Below, in pieces: positions 1 to 11,490 of a stretch of 64,000 bases of DNA. Each line of letters starts with the position of its first letter. Position 1 is the stretch's first letter. The stretch spans positions 62,001 through 126,000 of the forward strand of contig JAYEVH010000228.1 in the NCBI GenBank assembly GCA_036346255.1, given 5' to 3'. Both the position numbers and the translations under genes were made by a program. This DNA is from Ampelocalamus luodianensis. Lineage: Eukaryota; Streptophyta; Magnoliopsida; Poales; Poaceae. The notes below the pieces were generated by a model. That model did no database searches. It was not told the origin of the DNA and saw nothing but the letters and a program-made list of their open reading frames with translations.

Positions 1-3000
1 TTTTTAGACCAAATGGCATTTTGACATAGCAAAATATACCAAATGGTGTAATAAATGCGATATTTTCTTCATCTTCTAAATACATATTGATGTGGTGGTA
101 ACCAGAATATGCATCTAGAAAACTTAATATTTCACAACCAGTAGTAGAATCAACCAACTGATTGATATGAGGTAAAGGAAAATCATCTTTTGGACAAGCT
201 TTATTAAGATCAGTGAAGTCTACGCACATACGCCATTTGCCGTTTGACTTCCTAACCATTACAGGGTTGGCCAACCACTTTGGGTGGTTGACTTTTCTTA
301 TAAAGCTCGCTTTAAGTAGCTTGTCCAATTCTGACCTAATAGCATATCGTCTATCAGGGGCAAATCTCTGTAATTTTTGTTTTACGGGTACTTTGTCAGG
401 TCGTAAAGCTAGCTTGTGCTCGATCACTTCCCTGGGGACTCTGGGCATGTCGGATGCTTGCCACGCGAAGACATCTGCGTTAGCCGGAGGAAAGTGATGA
501 GGGTGTCTTCCTATTTGGGGTCGAAAGTATCCCCGTCGCGAGCAGTCTTCGAGGCTCCTCTGCGTCGAGAGGTACCTCTTTGGCGTTGTCGTTCGGCTTT
601 AGTGCGGCTTTGAAGCCGACTTCTTTGGTTGAAGGTGACTTTCTTCTCGAGTTAGTATCGACCAACCATCTCGAGGATCGGCGGTCGTAGGTGTCGCCAT
701 CTTCTTGTCACAATGGATTGTGACCACTCTTTGGGACTGGCATCTTAAGACATTGATACCCATAATGAGTTGCCATTAAGAATTTTGCCAAAGTTGGTCG
801 TCTGAGTATGGCGTTATATGTCGTATCGAAATTGACCACATCAAAGGAGATCTTCTCTGTCCTGAAATTACTTGGAGAACCAAATGTTAAAGGAAGAGAA
901 ACCTGGCCAATAGGTTTGGCCGAAGACCCCGGTACAATCCCATGAAAGGAGTATCGTACTGGTCTTACCTTAGTCCTGGGTACCCGCATCTCATCCAGGG
1001 CGCTCGTAAATAGGATGTTCAACGAGCTACCACCATCAACTAGCACTCGATTTACTCAACAATTTTTGATGGTGGGTTTGACCACGATCGGATAATGACT
1101 TGGTCGAGAAGAAGGTATCAGGCAGTCACCCTTCTCGAAGGAAATGGTGACTTTTGACCACTTCGGTAGTTTATTGACGAGAGGAGAGTCAATGGAGTTT
1201 ACCTCGCGTTCGGCAGCTTTGAGCTGTCATTTTGACTTGTATGTCGATGATCCTCCGTAGATGTGCTCGGCGGTATGTTGTGGATCACCGAGCGACATCT
1301 CCTCATCATCATCCGACGACTTACAATCACTCGTTTGCCCTACCTTTTTCGAGTGGGAAGTGGTCCTTTGCCGTTGTAGTAGTCCTCGAGCTTTCGTTGG
1401 AAAACTTCGCGATTGTGAAGTCGTGTCCTTCCTTTTTATGGAAGGGAACCACCTAGGCTTGTCATTCTTCCGATCGGGCGCTTACCTCTACCGGTCGAGT
1501 ATGGTTTGGAACTCGTGGCTCCTTATAACTTCACGGCCAAGACCTCCTTGGAGCTGTTGGCTTGAGGCTTTGGCCCTTCGCCTTTCTCTTGGATTTATTG
1601 GCCTTTTGTCCTTCTTTTACCACTTTCAGCGTGCCTCTTGAGGTGTTGTCCTCTCGATCGATGGTGTCATTCCACTCGGCGCCCGATGTGATGCGCATAT
1701 CGATCGGCCATCTCAAACAGTTCGGCGATAGTGGCAGAGGATTCAAGCGATGTCCTCCGTTATCCTTCTCTGCGAACTCCTGTTTGAAGGCTCGATAAGA
1801 GATGAGTAAGAAACCTCTGAAATTGAATTACAAACTGGTTTGGCGCGATGAATTGGCGCCGCGGTTTTGTGGTCATTTGTCTCATCGGTGCAAGTCGTCC
1901 TCCTTTCAGGCGGTTATAGGTGCCTAGAAGTTCGTCGGCAAAGGTCGCAAAGGTGTTGCCACGAGTAGATCGACTCGAGTGGTTGATTCAATAGCCACGA
2001 TCGGCGAACCCTTGAGCACGATTGCAAGGTAATTCGCCATTACATGCTCTCCTCCTACTGCTGCTCGGATAGCTGTTGTGTAGATGCGAAGTAATTCGAT
2101 TGGATTTTGAGACCCGTCGAACTTCTCCATGTTCAGGTGAAACCATGGCGACCGATGACGCTCGAAGTTCGGTGAGAATCCGATATCGGTAATGACTTCT
2201 TGGCGCCTTCTTTGCGGAAAGAAGGATTGATGTCACCGGTGATTGTACTAGGCGATACACAGTTACAAGTGGACTTGTCCTATAGTAGGGCTCGATCCTC
2301 GACGAAATACTCCCCATATTCTATCTGCTGCTGCAGATTTCTGGCTCGGAGTGGTGAGCAATCACCCCTCCTGAGAGCTTGTTGATCGTCAGACGTTCGA
2401 GGAACTTTTCTCTAGTTAGGGGAACGACGCGACCTGTTGTTGCGTCGATCTCCACGTGGTGGCTGTTGAGCGGCGGCGGTGATGGGATCGTCTTTGCTCG
2501 GCTTCGGTCTTGCCATCGTGCTCGAAGCCTTTGTCGCGATCTCTTGGCCGAAAGAGGTCATAGCACAGGCACTCGGCGAGCTCTCGAGTTGGGTTCTTGA
2601 GTAGGTGCGAGTGCGCGAGGAAGATTCTTACGGCCACTATTCTCCTCCATCCGATTGTCTTAGGATCACCCACATTAGATCCTGAGTTTTTCTCAATGGA
2701 GTGCGAGTATGTCAAGGATTTCCCGCACGCTCATTAGAGTGTTAGCCCTGTTCATCACCGGTGGTGCTCTTACCATTGTCACGAGGAGGCGCAGTGTGTG
2801 CTCGTCGGGGAGCATTCTCAGGTTGGTCTCTGGAAGAATGACCATATTCTGAGGGAAGGACGAAGACCTCCCGTTGATGATTTCCACTTGCGCTCGTGGC
2901 CTCCTCGCTTGAGGAGTAGTTGAGAGACACCATCCGGTGACTTGGAGTAAACCCCTCCAGGAAGGGGAACTCCGGGTCATAACCGTCTCCGTCTGCAGGT

Positions 3001-3452
3001 GGGCCCTACGAAGGGATGGTCGAATTCATAGGAAAAGTGTGCTTCATCCCATCCTCTGCGGGTTTAACCAGAGAGAAAGGATCACCAGATGCTGATGAAG
3101 CTCTGGAATTATGGCTTCCAAAACATGCCTCGCCGGGTCGAACTGCCTTAGAGGGACTCGAACATTTGGAGAAAAAACTCTCGTCGTGTTGTGAGTCTGC
3201 CTTGGTGCAGTCCTGATTATGGTCGGATTGACCCTTGTCCTCTGAGGAAAGTGGTCCCTCAACTGGACGTACCATTGTGGAAGACAAGGATCCCTCCTTA
3301 ACTCCATCGGTGGCATGGTCTCCTAGTTCTGATGGAAGATCTCCGGAGGCGGCATGGTCAATACTCGGCTCGTAGTCGAAACCGGCATCCATGTCGATAT
3401 CTGCGTAATCTGCCAAGTCGAACCAGTTCTCCTCGTTCCACTCTCCTACCAT
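1..3452 (-). pseudogene. Ty3/gypsy retrotransposon gag-pol polyprotein, partial and frameshifted
   Basis: Read on the minus strand, this is the 5' two-thirds of a gypsy-type polyprotein that runs out of the window at base 1. The gag N-terminus starts with an ATG at 3452 and is acidic. A retrotransposon gag block lies at about 2130-1924 (EKFDGSQNPIELLRIY, then HVMANYL). The aspartic protease is at 1046-708, with the active-site variant LVDGGSS and the later family block NAILRRPTLAKF. Reverse transcriptase lies at about 300-1, with RKSNGKWRMCVDFTDLNKA and DAYSGYHQI visible. The order gag-PR-RT fits Ty3/gypsy. The reading frame changes several times between gag and protease, so no intact polyprotein exists. 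It sits directly inside the LTR at 3526, with a primer-binding-site-like sequence between them. Confidence 0.85.
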
Positions 3453-3506
3453 GAGAGCATCAGAGTTGAAAAGAGAGAGCTTGATGACAAGAGATTACCG
3501 GAGGAT

Positions 3507-3524
3507 CCCCACGATCGGCGCCAA
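3507..3524 (-). other. primer binding site of the gypsy element
   Basis: On the minus strand the sequence TTGGCGCCGATCGTGGGG lies directly inside the LTR end (TGTCGG on the + strand at 3526). The TTGGCGCC core is a common plant gypsy primer binding site. Its position between the LTR and gag supports a minus-strand element whose 5' LTR lies to the right. Confidence 0.6.
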
Positions 3525-3525
3525 C

Positions 3526-3843
3526 TGTCGGTGTTTTATAACCGATCTTATGTAAAGATTGTTTGATTCGGGGTCTCAAGACTAAGATCATGCGAGAGAG
3601 CGACATAGGGATTTTTATACAGTTTAGGCCTTCTCAGGAGAATAACAACCCTACTCTGTGTGTATTGTATTGAGTATCTTTGGTTACAATCGGTGGGACA
3701 GACTAAAGCTTGTATTCCTCCCGATTGTGTATGCCGATTATATGTGTCTAATCGGCGTGTCGTCCCTCTCCATTTGTCTTGATGTAGCCTTTATATAGTG
3801 GGCGAAGAGGTAGCGTTTCTCGACTCAAGAGCGCCTCATCATT
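3526..3843 (-). repeat. 5' LTR of the gypsy element, R/U5 side, interrupted by CACTA
   Basis: The LTR ends in CACCGACA when read on the minus strand. A minus-strand TATA box (ACTATATAAAGG) is visible near 3795. The sequence is cut at 3843 by the CACTA insertion and appears to resume at 8715, so the U3 side is displaced by almost 5 kb. I could not find the far U3 boundary. Confidence 0.6.
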
Positions 3844-4204
3844 CACTACTATAAAGCAGGCTATACAAGGCGCCTCATCCTGAGCGGTTCCTTTGGAACC
3901 ATCAGCGATAAACTTATCCTGAGCGTTTCTTATGGAACTATACGTGATATGGAACTATCACAAATGGTTAAAAGAATCATGCGTGATAATCTCAATCATC
4001 ACAAGCGGTTCTTATTAAGAAGCTATGCGTGAAGTATCACGAATGGTTCCATTTTAAACAACCGTCGTGATAGTTCCATAATCACAGACGGTTCATAATA
4101 AGAACCGTCCATGATATGTCGACATTATAAATACTTGGTCACTCTCCCTTTCTCTCGCCCGTTCACCTCCCTAGTGCCTTAGCCCCTTGCTCTCGCTCAT
4201 TCGC

Positions 4205-4330
4205 CTCTGACCTCGATGCCGCCGCCCAAAGCCCCCTTCCCGACGTGCTCGTTCGCCTCCGACCTCGACGCTGCCCAAAGCCCCCTTCCCGACATGCTCG
4301 TTTGCCTCCAACCTCGATGCCGCTGAAGCC
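4205..4330 (+). repeat. tandem repeat in the GC-rich 5' part of the CACTA element
   Basis: A unit of just under 60 bp containing GCCCAAAGCCCCCTTCCCGA and the block GCTCGTTCGCCTCC occurs at least twice with small changes. It lies at the GC-rich 5' end of the element. Several overlapping open frames here are a by-product of GC content and repetition; I do not call a protein. Confidence 0.6.
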
Positions 4331-5485
4331 TCCTCTGGCGCCTCCGACCTCGCGTCGCGAAGCCTCTTCCCGGCGCCTCGAAGCCACCTCCCGACCTCGC
4401 GCCACTCGGCCTTGTGGCCGCTCGGCCTCCTCCTCCCCTTCCTCCCCACCACCATCCGAAGACACCTCCCAAGGTACATCTCCGCTCTCTCCTTTACTCC
4501 TCTCGGTGCAGGCTCCGGTCCTCCCTTGCTCCCACGATCCACTCGGTCCGCTGCACTTAGAGGTGGCACGCTGTTTAGTCCTCGACTCCATTGGCCATTC
4601 ACTAATGCTTTCGTTGCTTGCCTTGCCTATGAATTGAGCTATGCATAAGCTTTCTATGATATACATCTGTTATGTGAATCTTATATGATAAACATATGTT
4701 AGTTAGTGGAAGATTAATGGAGCTTTTGTGTTACATATTTGATATGTTACGTAAATGCGATTGCTATTTCATTAGATTCTTATTCTATTGGTATATGAGC
4801 TTAGATCCTTTTCTACGGTATATGAGGTTGTGGTATATGAGGTATGTTAGATTCATATCCAGTTCTACTACATTGGTACTTGTGTATATGAGCTTGTGGT
4901 ATATGAGGTTTTGTTAGATTCATATCAGTTGTGTATCTGAGCTTGATTAATGCTTAATCTCTTAACATATCAGATTTATAATGTCGACCCTGCGTATTAA
5001 TTTGTTTACAAGGCAATTTTAGTTAATTGGTTGGGTAACTTCTATTTTTCTATATAAAATATGTAACTTATATAGATAGCAAGTAAGCGAAATGGCGAGC
5101 ATCGTCTTCGCCGCCGTCATCGACGTCGCGAATGTCCGGATCTCCGAGCAAGCGGTACATAAGCGAGATGCGAGAGGAATATTGAAATTGCCTCGGGCGA
5201 ATGACTCTCACGGAGTTCGGTGGCGCTAAGGTCCTCTGAGTCCCGGCGCGGCGAGATTCGGACCATCTGCGGGATACTTGGAAGAGGCGGTCACCATCAC
5301 CATACTAAGCGGCGATCTCGACAAAGGAAGGCGAGGCGAGCTGTGGGCAGAACTTTCAAACTCGTTCACTATCGAGCGAGTAGGCCGCGCGTGGAATGGT
5401 AGGCGTTACTCGCGATGGGACGCGTGGAGGACCTTCGAGAGCACGCTTGTCACGAAATCGTGAACACGGATCGGACACCCTTCCA

Positions 5486-6131
5486 CGATGTATAAATTCT
5501 TGTCACGGGATATATGGGGCGCCTTTGTGCGAGATGAAGACGGCCTTGAATTTAAGGAGCAAAGTGTGGCACACAAGGTTCTCTAGGCACAAACACTCAC
5601 CCCACAAACTTCGGCCTGGCTGGTGATGCGAGGTAAAACCGCGCAATGGGCGGCGGAGGGCGAGCGCAACCTGCCATTTCTTTGAGATCACAAGCGAAGC
5701 GCGCTAATTCACAGGTTAGAGCGAGGGCATACGCCACATCTTGGCGACATCTCTTTCAAAAACAAAGAGCGACGAGTAGTGTCCCAACGTCGGTAAATAT
5801 ATCGAACTACCTAGTTGTTAATAAGTCCATAACTTCATACTATCTATAATAACATGATGACCTTTTGCAGGCATGTGTTGACTTCGCATCTTCCCAAGGC
5901 TCCTTGAAGCAAATAGGGAGAAGGATATACTATCGAGAGGCCTCGGAAACAAGAGTACCGGATCTGCGAGGCAAGGGGTTTACGTGCCTTGGAGGGATGG
6001 ATTCGCGAGCGACTCTTGCGTATAGGAGTAGAAAGAGATCCAGGTCGAAATCACGACAACGGTTGGAGCAGATGAGGCAGGATAGCAAGATTGCGGGATC
6101 AACTAAATCAAGTACTCCTCAACGATTATAA
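5486..6131 (+). pseudogene. CACTA-encoded TNP1/Ptta-like plant transposase fragment
   Basis: Conceptual translation near 5490-5590 gives MYKFLSRDIWGAFVRE followed by GLEFKEQSVAHKVL. This resembles the Ptta/En/Spm plant transposase family carried by grass CACTA elements. A second block at 5865-6131 reads QACVDFASSQGSLKQIG and then a basic RSRKRSRSKSRQRLEQ tail, like the C-terminal part of the same family. Frames change and stops intervene, and splice sites were not resolved. Resemblance is from memory of the family. The role would be binding element ends, not cleavage. Confidence 0.55.
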
Positions 6132-7112
6132 GCCACCCCGTTGTTTTGGGAGCCAATCCTCTTCAACATCGGAGTGGCGTCGTGTCCATGCAAAATTCTA
6201 AACATGACGATGTCCAATTACCTATCGATGACATCAAGGTAATGTACATCTCGGAATGCTCCAAAGATAGACCTATAGGGCGCCTTAGCTAATTGCGTAT
6301 CGTTTTGTGAGAGCCGGCGCCACGCATGCTCAAGTAAGGATGGTTGAGTTCATGTCTATTAAGGCTAGGCGGGGATAGCGTATCCATGCTAGGAAGGGAC
6401 AGTGCGACACGGTGCCCATTAGCGCGCGAGTTACGCTGAGGTCAGTCAACATGGTACATGACAATTTGAGTATTCCATTTGGAGATTCGTCCGAACGAAG
6501 ACATCAGAACACTAGGGGATGTCGTGTACACTTTTATATAGTGGCCCAAGAAGGACATCACCCTGGACCCTGCAGGGCCGCCATCTCGACATGACTATGC
6601 CTCTCCAACAGGACCCTCCATGACTCCACCTCAACCTTCGCTTCAAAAGCCGCCTCATCGGTTCCCGTGGAGAAGACGCTGAAGGAACAAGAAAAGTGTG
6701 CCACCGTATCGGTTCCCGAGTCATCTCATAGGAAGACGCATAGCGGGCAAGTCGTTAAGGCCAAGTCGAAATCACAAAACATTAGCGCCTCCACCTCGAA
6801 GCCCTAGACATACTCCTCAAAAAAGTGCATGGTGACCAACACAGTATTAGCCTCTGTTGGAATAGGTTGCAGAGCTTTGCATGCACGGTACATCTGCGAA
6901 GACCAAAGAGAGAAGGTGCGATCTTCGGAATCCTCGTCGAGATACAGAAGGAGGATTTCTTCCATGATCCGGGCCACATCGTCGTAGGCCGATGACTTAT
7001 TCGACCTATTCAACCTCAAAACCCTCGGCCCTTGCTTCTACGATGCTAGACCTTTGTAAGTGTGTACAATTAAGTTCTACATTCACGTAATACTGATAAA
7101 TATCACAACTCA

Positions 7113-7703
7113 TTGCTTATGTATAGATACAGGATGAAAAATGCCCGGGGATCGCGAGAACCAGTGGGTTTCCTTGACCCACACGTGGTCTCTAAGCAAA
7201 CCATCACCCAAGATGCATCCTACGTCGTGAAATACATAATAGTGGGATTGCATGCTCAGGACGACAAGGACTACATACTGGTACCCTACAACCAGGAGTA
7301 AGTGCTTCACTACTTGCTATACAAATTTTATTTGTACTTTATACGCAGTACGAACTTAGGTTTAATGACTATAGCGACATACATAGTCGTATGTACCACT
7401 GGATCCTTTTAGTCATTGTACCAAAGAGGAACAAGGTAATAAACCTTGATTCCCTACTCAACAAAACCCACAACTTCACCCTTTTGCAAGGAATACTCGA
7501 TAGGTATGCTCAATTCCTCCATACATAACTCTATTGTAGTCTTCCTTCGTTTGAAATGGCCGAGGATAACTTTTTGGAATCATGTAGGAGTCGTTCAGCG
7601 CCTATGTTGCCGAGGAGGGCCATTCAGGGATCGAGCGCCACCTTTACCCAACACAGGACCGATTTCCGATCTGCGCCTACAACACAATAATACTATATCA
7701 TAA
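7113..7703 (+). pseudogene. Ulp1-like C48 protease-type fragment in the CACTA element
   Basis: The translation at 7140-7301 contains VGFLDPHVVSKQTI and KDYILVPYNQE. After a short gap (about 7390-7470) it continues with YHWILLVIVPKRNKVINLDS. The block ILVPYN, then HWILL with a histidine, then LDS with an aspartate matches the Ulp1/C48 peptidase-like domain common in plant CACTA and Mutator elements. The catalytic cysteine region is not recognisable, and the gap (7302-7385) looks like an intron. Probably inactive. Confidence 0.5.
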
Positions 7704-8714
7704 TTTGTAAAAATCTGTCTCAGTGACTATACCTATATATGTAATTCTATTTTTTGCGGTCTGCCAAGAAAAACAAGAAGAATGTGCATTCTCGTTTGCC
7801 ATCATATACAGAATCATGAGTGCTAAGATAAAGGATCTTGAGGTTTGTCAATCTACTTAATAATTATTTTCTAATTATAAATTTAAATATATATGCTTAC
7901 TACTTTACTCCTGCTAGCGACGGGGCTTGAACATAGATTTAGATTCACTCGTTATGAGAAGCTCTCGGAGGTTCGAGGATGCTCTGCTGACTTCATCAAG
8001 GCGAAAATCGTTAACGTCGATGGAGAGTTCCACTCCGTCGACACCTCTGAACCACCTTCAAACAATTGATTCAATTGTAATTCACTTTGAGTAGTTGTAA
8101 TTCAATTGTAACTCTAGCGATAATACTTGAACATATTCTTTTGTACTTGATTTTGAGTTGTAAATGATCACTTTGAGTCATCAACGATTGATTCATCATG
8201 ATGTATCTATTTTCTGCGTGCTTATTTTCAAAGGCATGACTAGTAATTCTGAGGCTAGCCAAAAATTTAAAAAATAGTTAGGGATAAAGAACTATCACGC
8301 AGCGGTTCTATTCAATAACCGTACAGCGATATATCGAATACCACAGACGATTCGATTCACTAGCAAATCACGTGATATGTCGGATATCGCAGAGCGGTTC
8401 TATTTACTAATAAATGTCGTGATATGTATGCAATCACGAACGGTTAGTAAATAGAACCGTTTGTGATATCCGATATATCACTGAGCGATTAAATCAATGA
8501 ACCATATGTGATATCGAAATATCGCGGCGGTTAGTAAATCGAACCGTATGTGGTATCAGACATATCACGAGATGGTTATTGAATAGACCGTGCAGCTGAT
8601 ATATCGGGGTGTCACGTGATACACACATTATCACGCTGACATAAAAGTCGACGGTTGGCAAATGCGTGATGACTGCTTTGGTCGTTTGTGATGAGGTTTT
8701 TAGTAGTAGTGATT

Positions 8715-9560
8715 CCATGTAGCGGGAGCATTGTTGGTAGTAATCACCGGGTATTAACTCCTCCGCGTTTGCGATAGTTACTTGTCGAGAGATAATGGGG
8801 TATTACATGCGGATTTATTAGAGAATAACGATTATATATATTTGTTTAAATCCCTAATCAATGGGCCCACTCGTCATGGGCTCTATTGATTCTTGAGGTG
8901 GTAGTTAGCAGACACAGTGCGTAGAAAACTTACGACCATGAGGTGATGCGTAGAAAGGCTTTACGATAGTGCTTTGTCGTAAAAAGATTTACGACCAAGA
9001 GGTAGTGCGTGAAAGACTTACGATGGGTACTAGTCTAGAAGAATTCCCGACCATGAGAAGATCGTAGAAGAACTTATGATCATGAGGTAGTCGTTGAATG
9101 ACTACGACTATAGGGGTGGTCGTAGAAGGTCTTATGCCCACAGGTTGGTTTCTCCTTATGATTATAAGGGTATATTCAAGGATTGTATGATGTCATATTT
9201 ACCCGCAATAAAATTACGGATAAATGATAAAATAAGGTTATTAGATCCCGTCACTACCTATTATCATAAGATCTTACTTTTAATCTCCATTACGGATGCC
9301 TTATTGAGGTGGGAGTAGGTGATGGATCATATGATCCAATGTCATGAAACCATTGCAAAGCAATATGACACACGATTAATAGTGTATATAACCAATTCGA
9401 TCCCTATGCCGTTGTATGCCAAGGTCCAAGCTCTTCCATTCCAGAGCCCTAATAAAGCATGTATAAACACGTATGGAACATGAAGGTTTAAGCGTAGAGT
9501 AAAACATCCTTTATATTTTCTCAAAGACAACTCTAGGAGAAACAAAATGAACTGAATAAA
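8715..9560 (-). repeat. probable U3 part of the split gypsy LTR plus AT-rich flank
   Basis: Sequence resumes here after the CACTA target duplication. It contains degenerate short repeats of the type CGTAGAAAACTTACGACCATG and CGTAGAAGAACTTATGATC (8920-9130). Its position makes it the likely continuation of the LTR broken at 3843. No terminal TG/CA boundary or target duplication was found, so the right end is arbitrary. Confidence 0.35.
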
Positions 9561-10277
9561 AGTTTTGAATATATATGATGAAGCAAATTACGTATGGCAT
9601 AGAGTGGCCCTCAGTTTCTGTAGCAATGGGGTTTTGCCGGTTCTGTTTTGGGTGCCTGGACATGCACTGTATTGTTTGCCGATTCCGCGTGGTGAGCGCA
9701 TGGACACGCATGCGTAGCTGCGTTTTTGCCGATCACGGGCCGTGGGAGGCGGAAATGCACTGTAGCTGGATTTTTGCCGATTTCTTTGTAGTAGGAGTGT
9801 GGACGGGGTCTGGCCTCTAGCGCATGAACGAGACAGGTCGGGCCTAGTAGCGTTGTGATGAGGACACGTGTCATACGCTAGTGAGTCCGCAGTGTTATTT
9901 TTACTTTAATCTCCGGAGGAGCTAGAATTGCTATTTCGAGTCCAAACAATGCCATATAAGCCAAAAACTGCGTGAGACTATGACCTCCATTTTTTTACTT
10001 GGCGCTTTTGACTTCTAATAGGCAAATTCCTAGCTCCATTGGACGATACATAGTTTGAACTAATGGTACCGGGCGTTACTTGGTGTGTACACCCCAACAC
10101 GAAATCCTAGCTCCGCCACAGCTCCCTACTTCTCCTTCCCCACCTCTACTACTACCTTTCTTGGATAAGAGTAATTGATATATTAACTGAGTTTGATTGA
10201 TTCGTATTAGTCTGTGACTATGAAATCCATCTGCGTTGATGGCTTGGTGTTAAGCTAACTCATTCACTTAGAGTGTT
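9561..10277. other. unassigned spacer
   Basis: Mixed-composition sequence with a short degenerate direct repeat around TTTTTGCCGAT (9635, 9725, 9772). I recognise no gene, RNA or element end. Confidence 0.3.
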
Positions 10278-10496
10278 AGTGATTTCATGTCATGATAAAA
10301 TCGAGTGTTAGTTATTTCAAGTCATGGTAAAATCAGAGTTAGAATTTCAAGCCATGGTAAAATTAAAATCAGTGTTAGTTATTTCAAGTTATGGTAAAAT
10401 CGATTTAGAGATTCCAAGCCATGGTAAAATCAAGTCATGGTAAAAATCCGAATGTTTGTTATTTCAAGTCATGGTAAAATCGCGAGTAAGAAAAAT
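10278..10496. repeat. degenerate short tandem repeat
   Basis: Seven or so imperfect copies of a unit around TTATTTCAAGTCATGGTAAA, with interspersed GTGTTAG and TCAGAGTTAGA spacers. Copies differ in length, so the array is old or poorly assembled. Confidence 0.75.
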
Positions 10497-10504
10497 TCCA
10501 AGTC

Positions 10505-11490
10505 CGAGACGGTTTTTAATACAAAGCCCATGCGTGATGAGATACTAGTATGTCATCACGCAGAGTGGTTTTGTATGGCACGCTGTGATTCAAATCTTGA
10601 GATTTGAAAAATTGAGCAGCGTCGCGGCGAGGCAAAATATTTTGGCACTTGTCCCCTATATTATAGTCACCCCGCTTTGTCCCGATCGGTCTCTCTCTCC
10701 TCCCCTCCCCTCCGAGGCTCCAGCCACCACCTCGATTCCCCGTCGCGGTTCGGCGAGGAGGCATAGTCGGCGGCGAGTAGGGATGTGGAGAGCTCCTTAT
10801 CCGCCACGGAGGTAGATTGCGGAGAAGATGCGTGTGCATCCCTAAAACAAATACAATTTGTTGGTCTTTGTTGTAAAAAAATGATCTTTATTTTGTGTTA
10901 CCTAAGGTGGAGCACCGCCGAAGGTTTCGATCGTCTCTCCTGCCAAGCGAGAGTTTAGTCGAACTTCGGATGACATGCAAAACAGCTTGTGATATGCTAG
11001 TGAGGTATAGAGCGGTTTTGAACCAATCCAAGAGGCCTGATGAGGTTCTTGAGAGCTTGGAGGCACGGAATAGTTTCTAACTAGTTTAACTTTGTAACTT
11101 TATTCTTTTCTCCCATTCGGAGGACATTGTGAAACCTTTCGTTTCCCTTTCCTATAATATGCTTGTCATCAGGATTTTAATTGGATTTTGGTTGTCTTGC
11201 TAGAGGTTGCATGTAGAAACTATTGTCTAGCAATTGATTGGTTTGGCTCAAAATCTGATTTTTTTTGCAATAGAAAAAAACTATCACAGACGGTTCTGAA
11301 CAAGAGCGATGCTGTGATAACCTTATCACGAGCGGTTCTTGTTCAAAACCATCTGTGAAAATAGACCACAGACGGTTCTGAACAAGAACAGTTTGTGATA
11401 ATTGCTTATCACAGACGGTTCTTGTTCAGAACCATTTGTGAAAATAGACTATCACAGACGGTTCTGAACAAGAACCGTCTGTGATAATAT
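10505..11490. mobile_element. CACTA-like remnant without recognisable ends
   Basis: The left part holds a GAGACGGTTTTTAAT-type motif. The middle (10680-11080) is GC-rich and gene-like. The right end is the palindromic array described separately. GACGGTTC-type subterminal motifs are typical of CACTA elements. Neither a CACTA terminus nor a 3-bp duplication was found, so this is a fragment or a strongly diverged non-autonomous copy. Confidence 0.4.
11281..11488. repeat. alternating direct/inverted array of CACAGACGGTTCTGAACAAG
   Basis: The core CACAGACGGTTCTGAACAAG and its reverse complement alternate about six times over 210 bp. This can fold into several long hairpins. It matches the style of CACTA subterminal repeats but is denser than those in the 3844-8711 element. 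Confidence 0.85.

Larger units (their letters stand above)
3844..8711 (+). mobile_element. CACTA (En/Spm) DNA transposon, about 4.9 kb
   Basis: The element begins CACTACTATAAA and ends in AGTAGTAGTG, the inverted CACTA terminus. It is flanked on both sides by the 3-bp duplication ATT (3841-3843 and 8712-8714). Both subterminal regions (about 3880-4120 and 8280-8690) are filled with short direct and inverted copies of a motif like ATCACGAACGGTTC, the usual TNPA-binding layout of CACTA elements. Internally there are TNP1-like and Ulp1-protease-like coding fragments, all on the + strand and all broken. No tnpD/transposase catalytic block was recognised, so the element is probably non-autonomous. 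Confidence 0.9.

Noticed and set aside
4163..4666. Arg/Gly-rich minus-strand open frames in the CACTA 5' region
   Set aside because: GC-rich tandem repeat with open frames on both strands; no family resemblance, and CACTA genes here are on the + strand.
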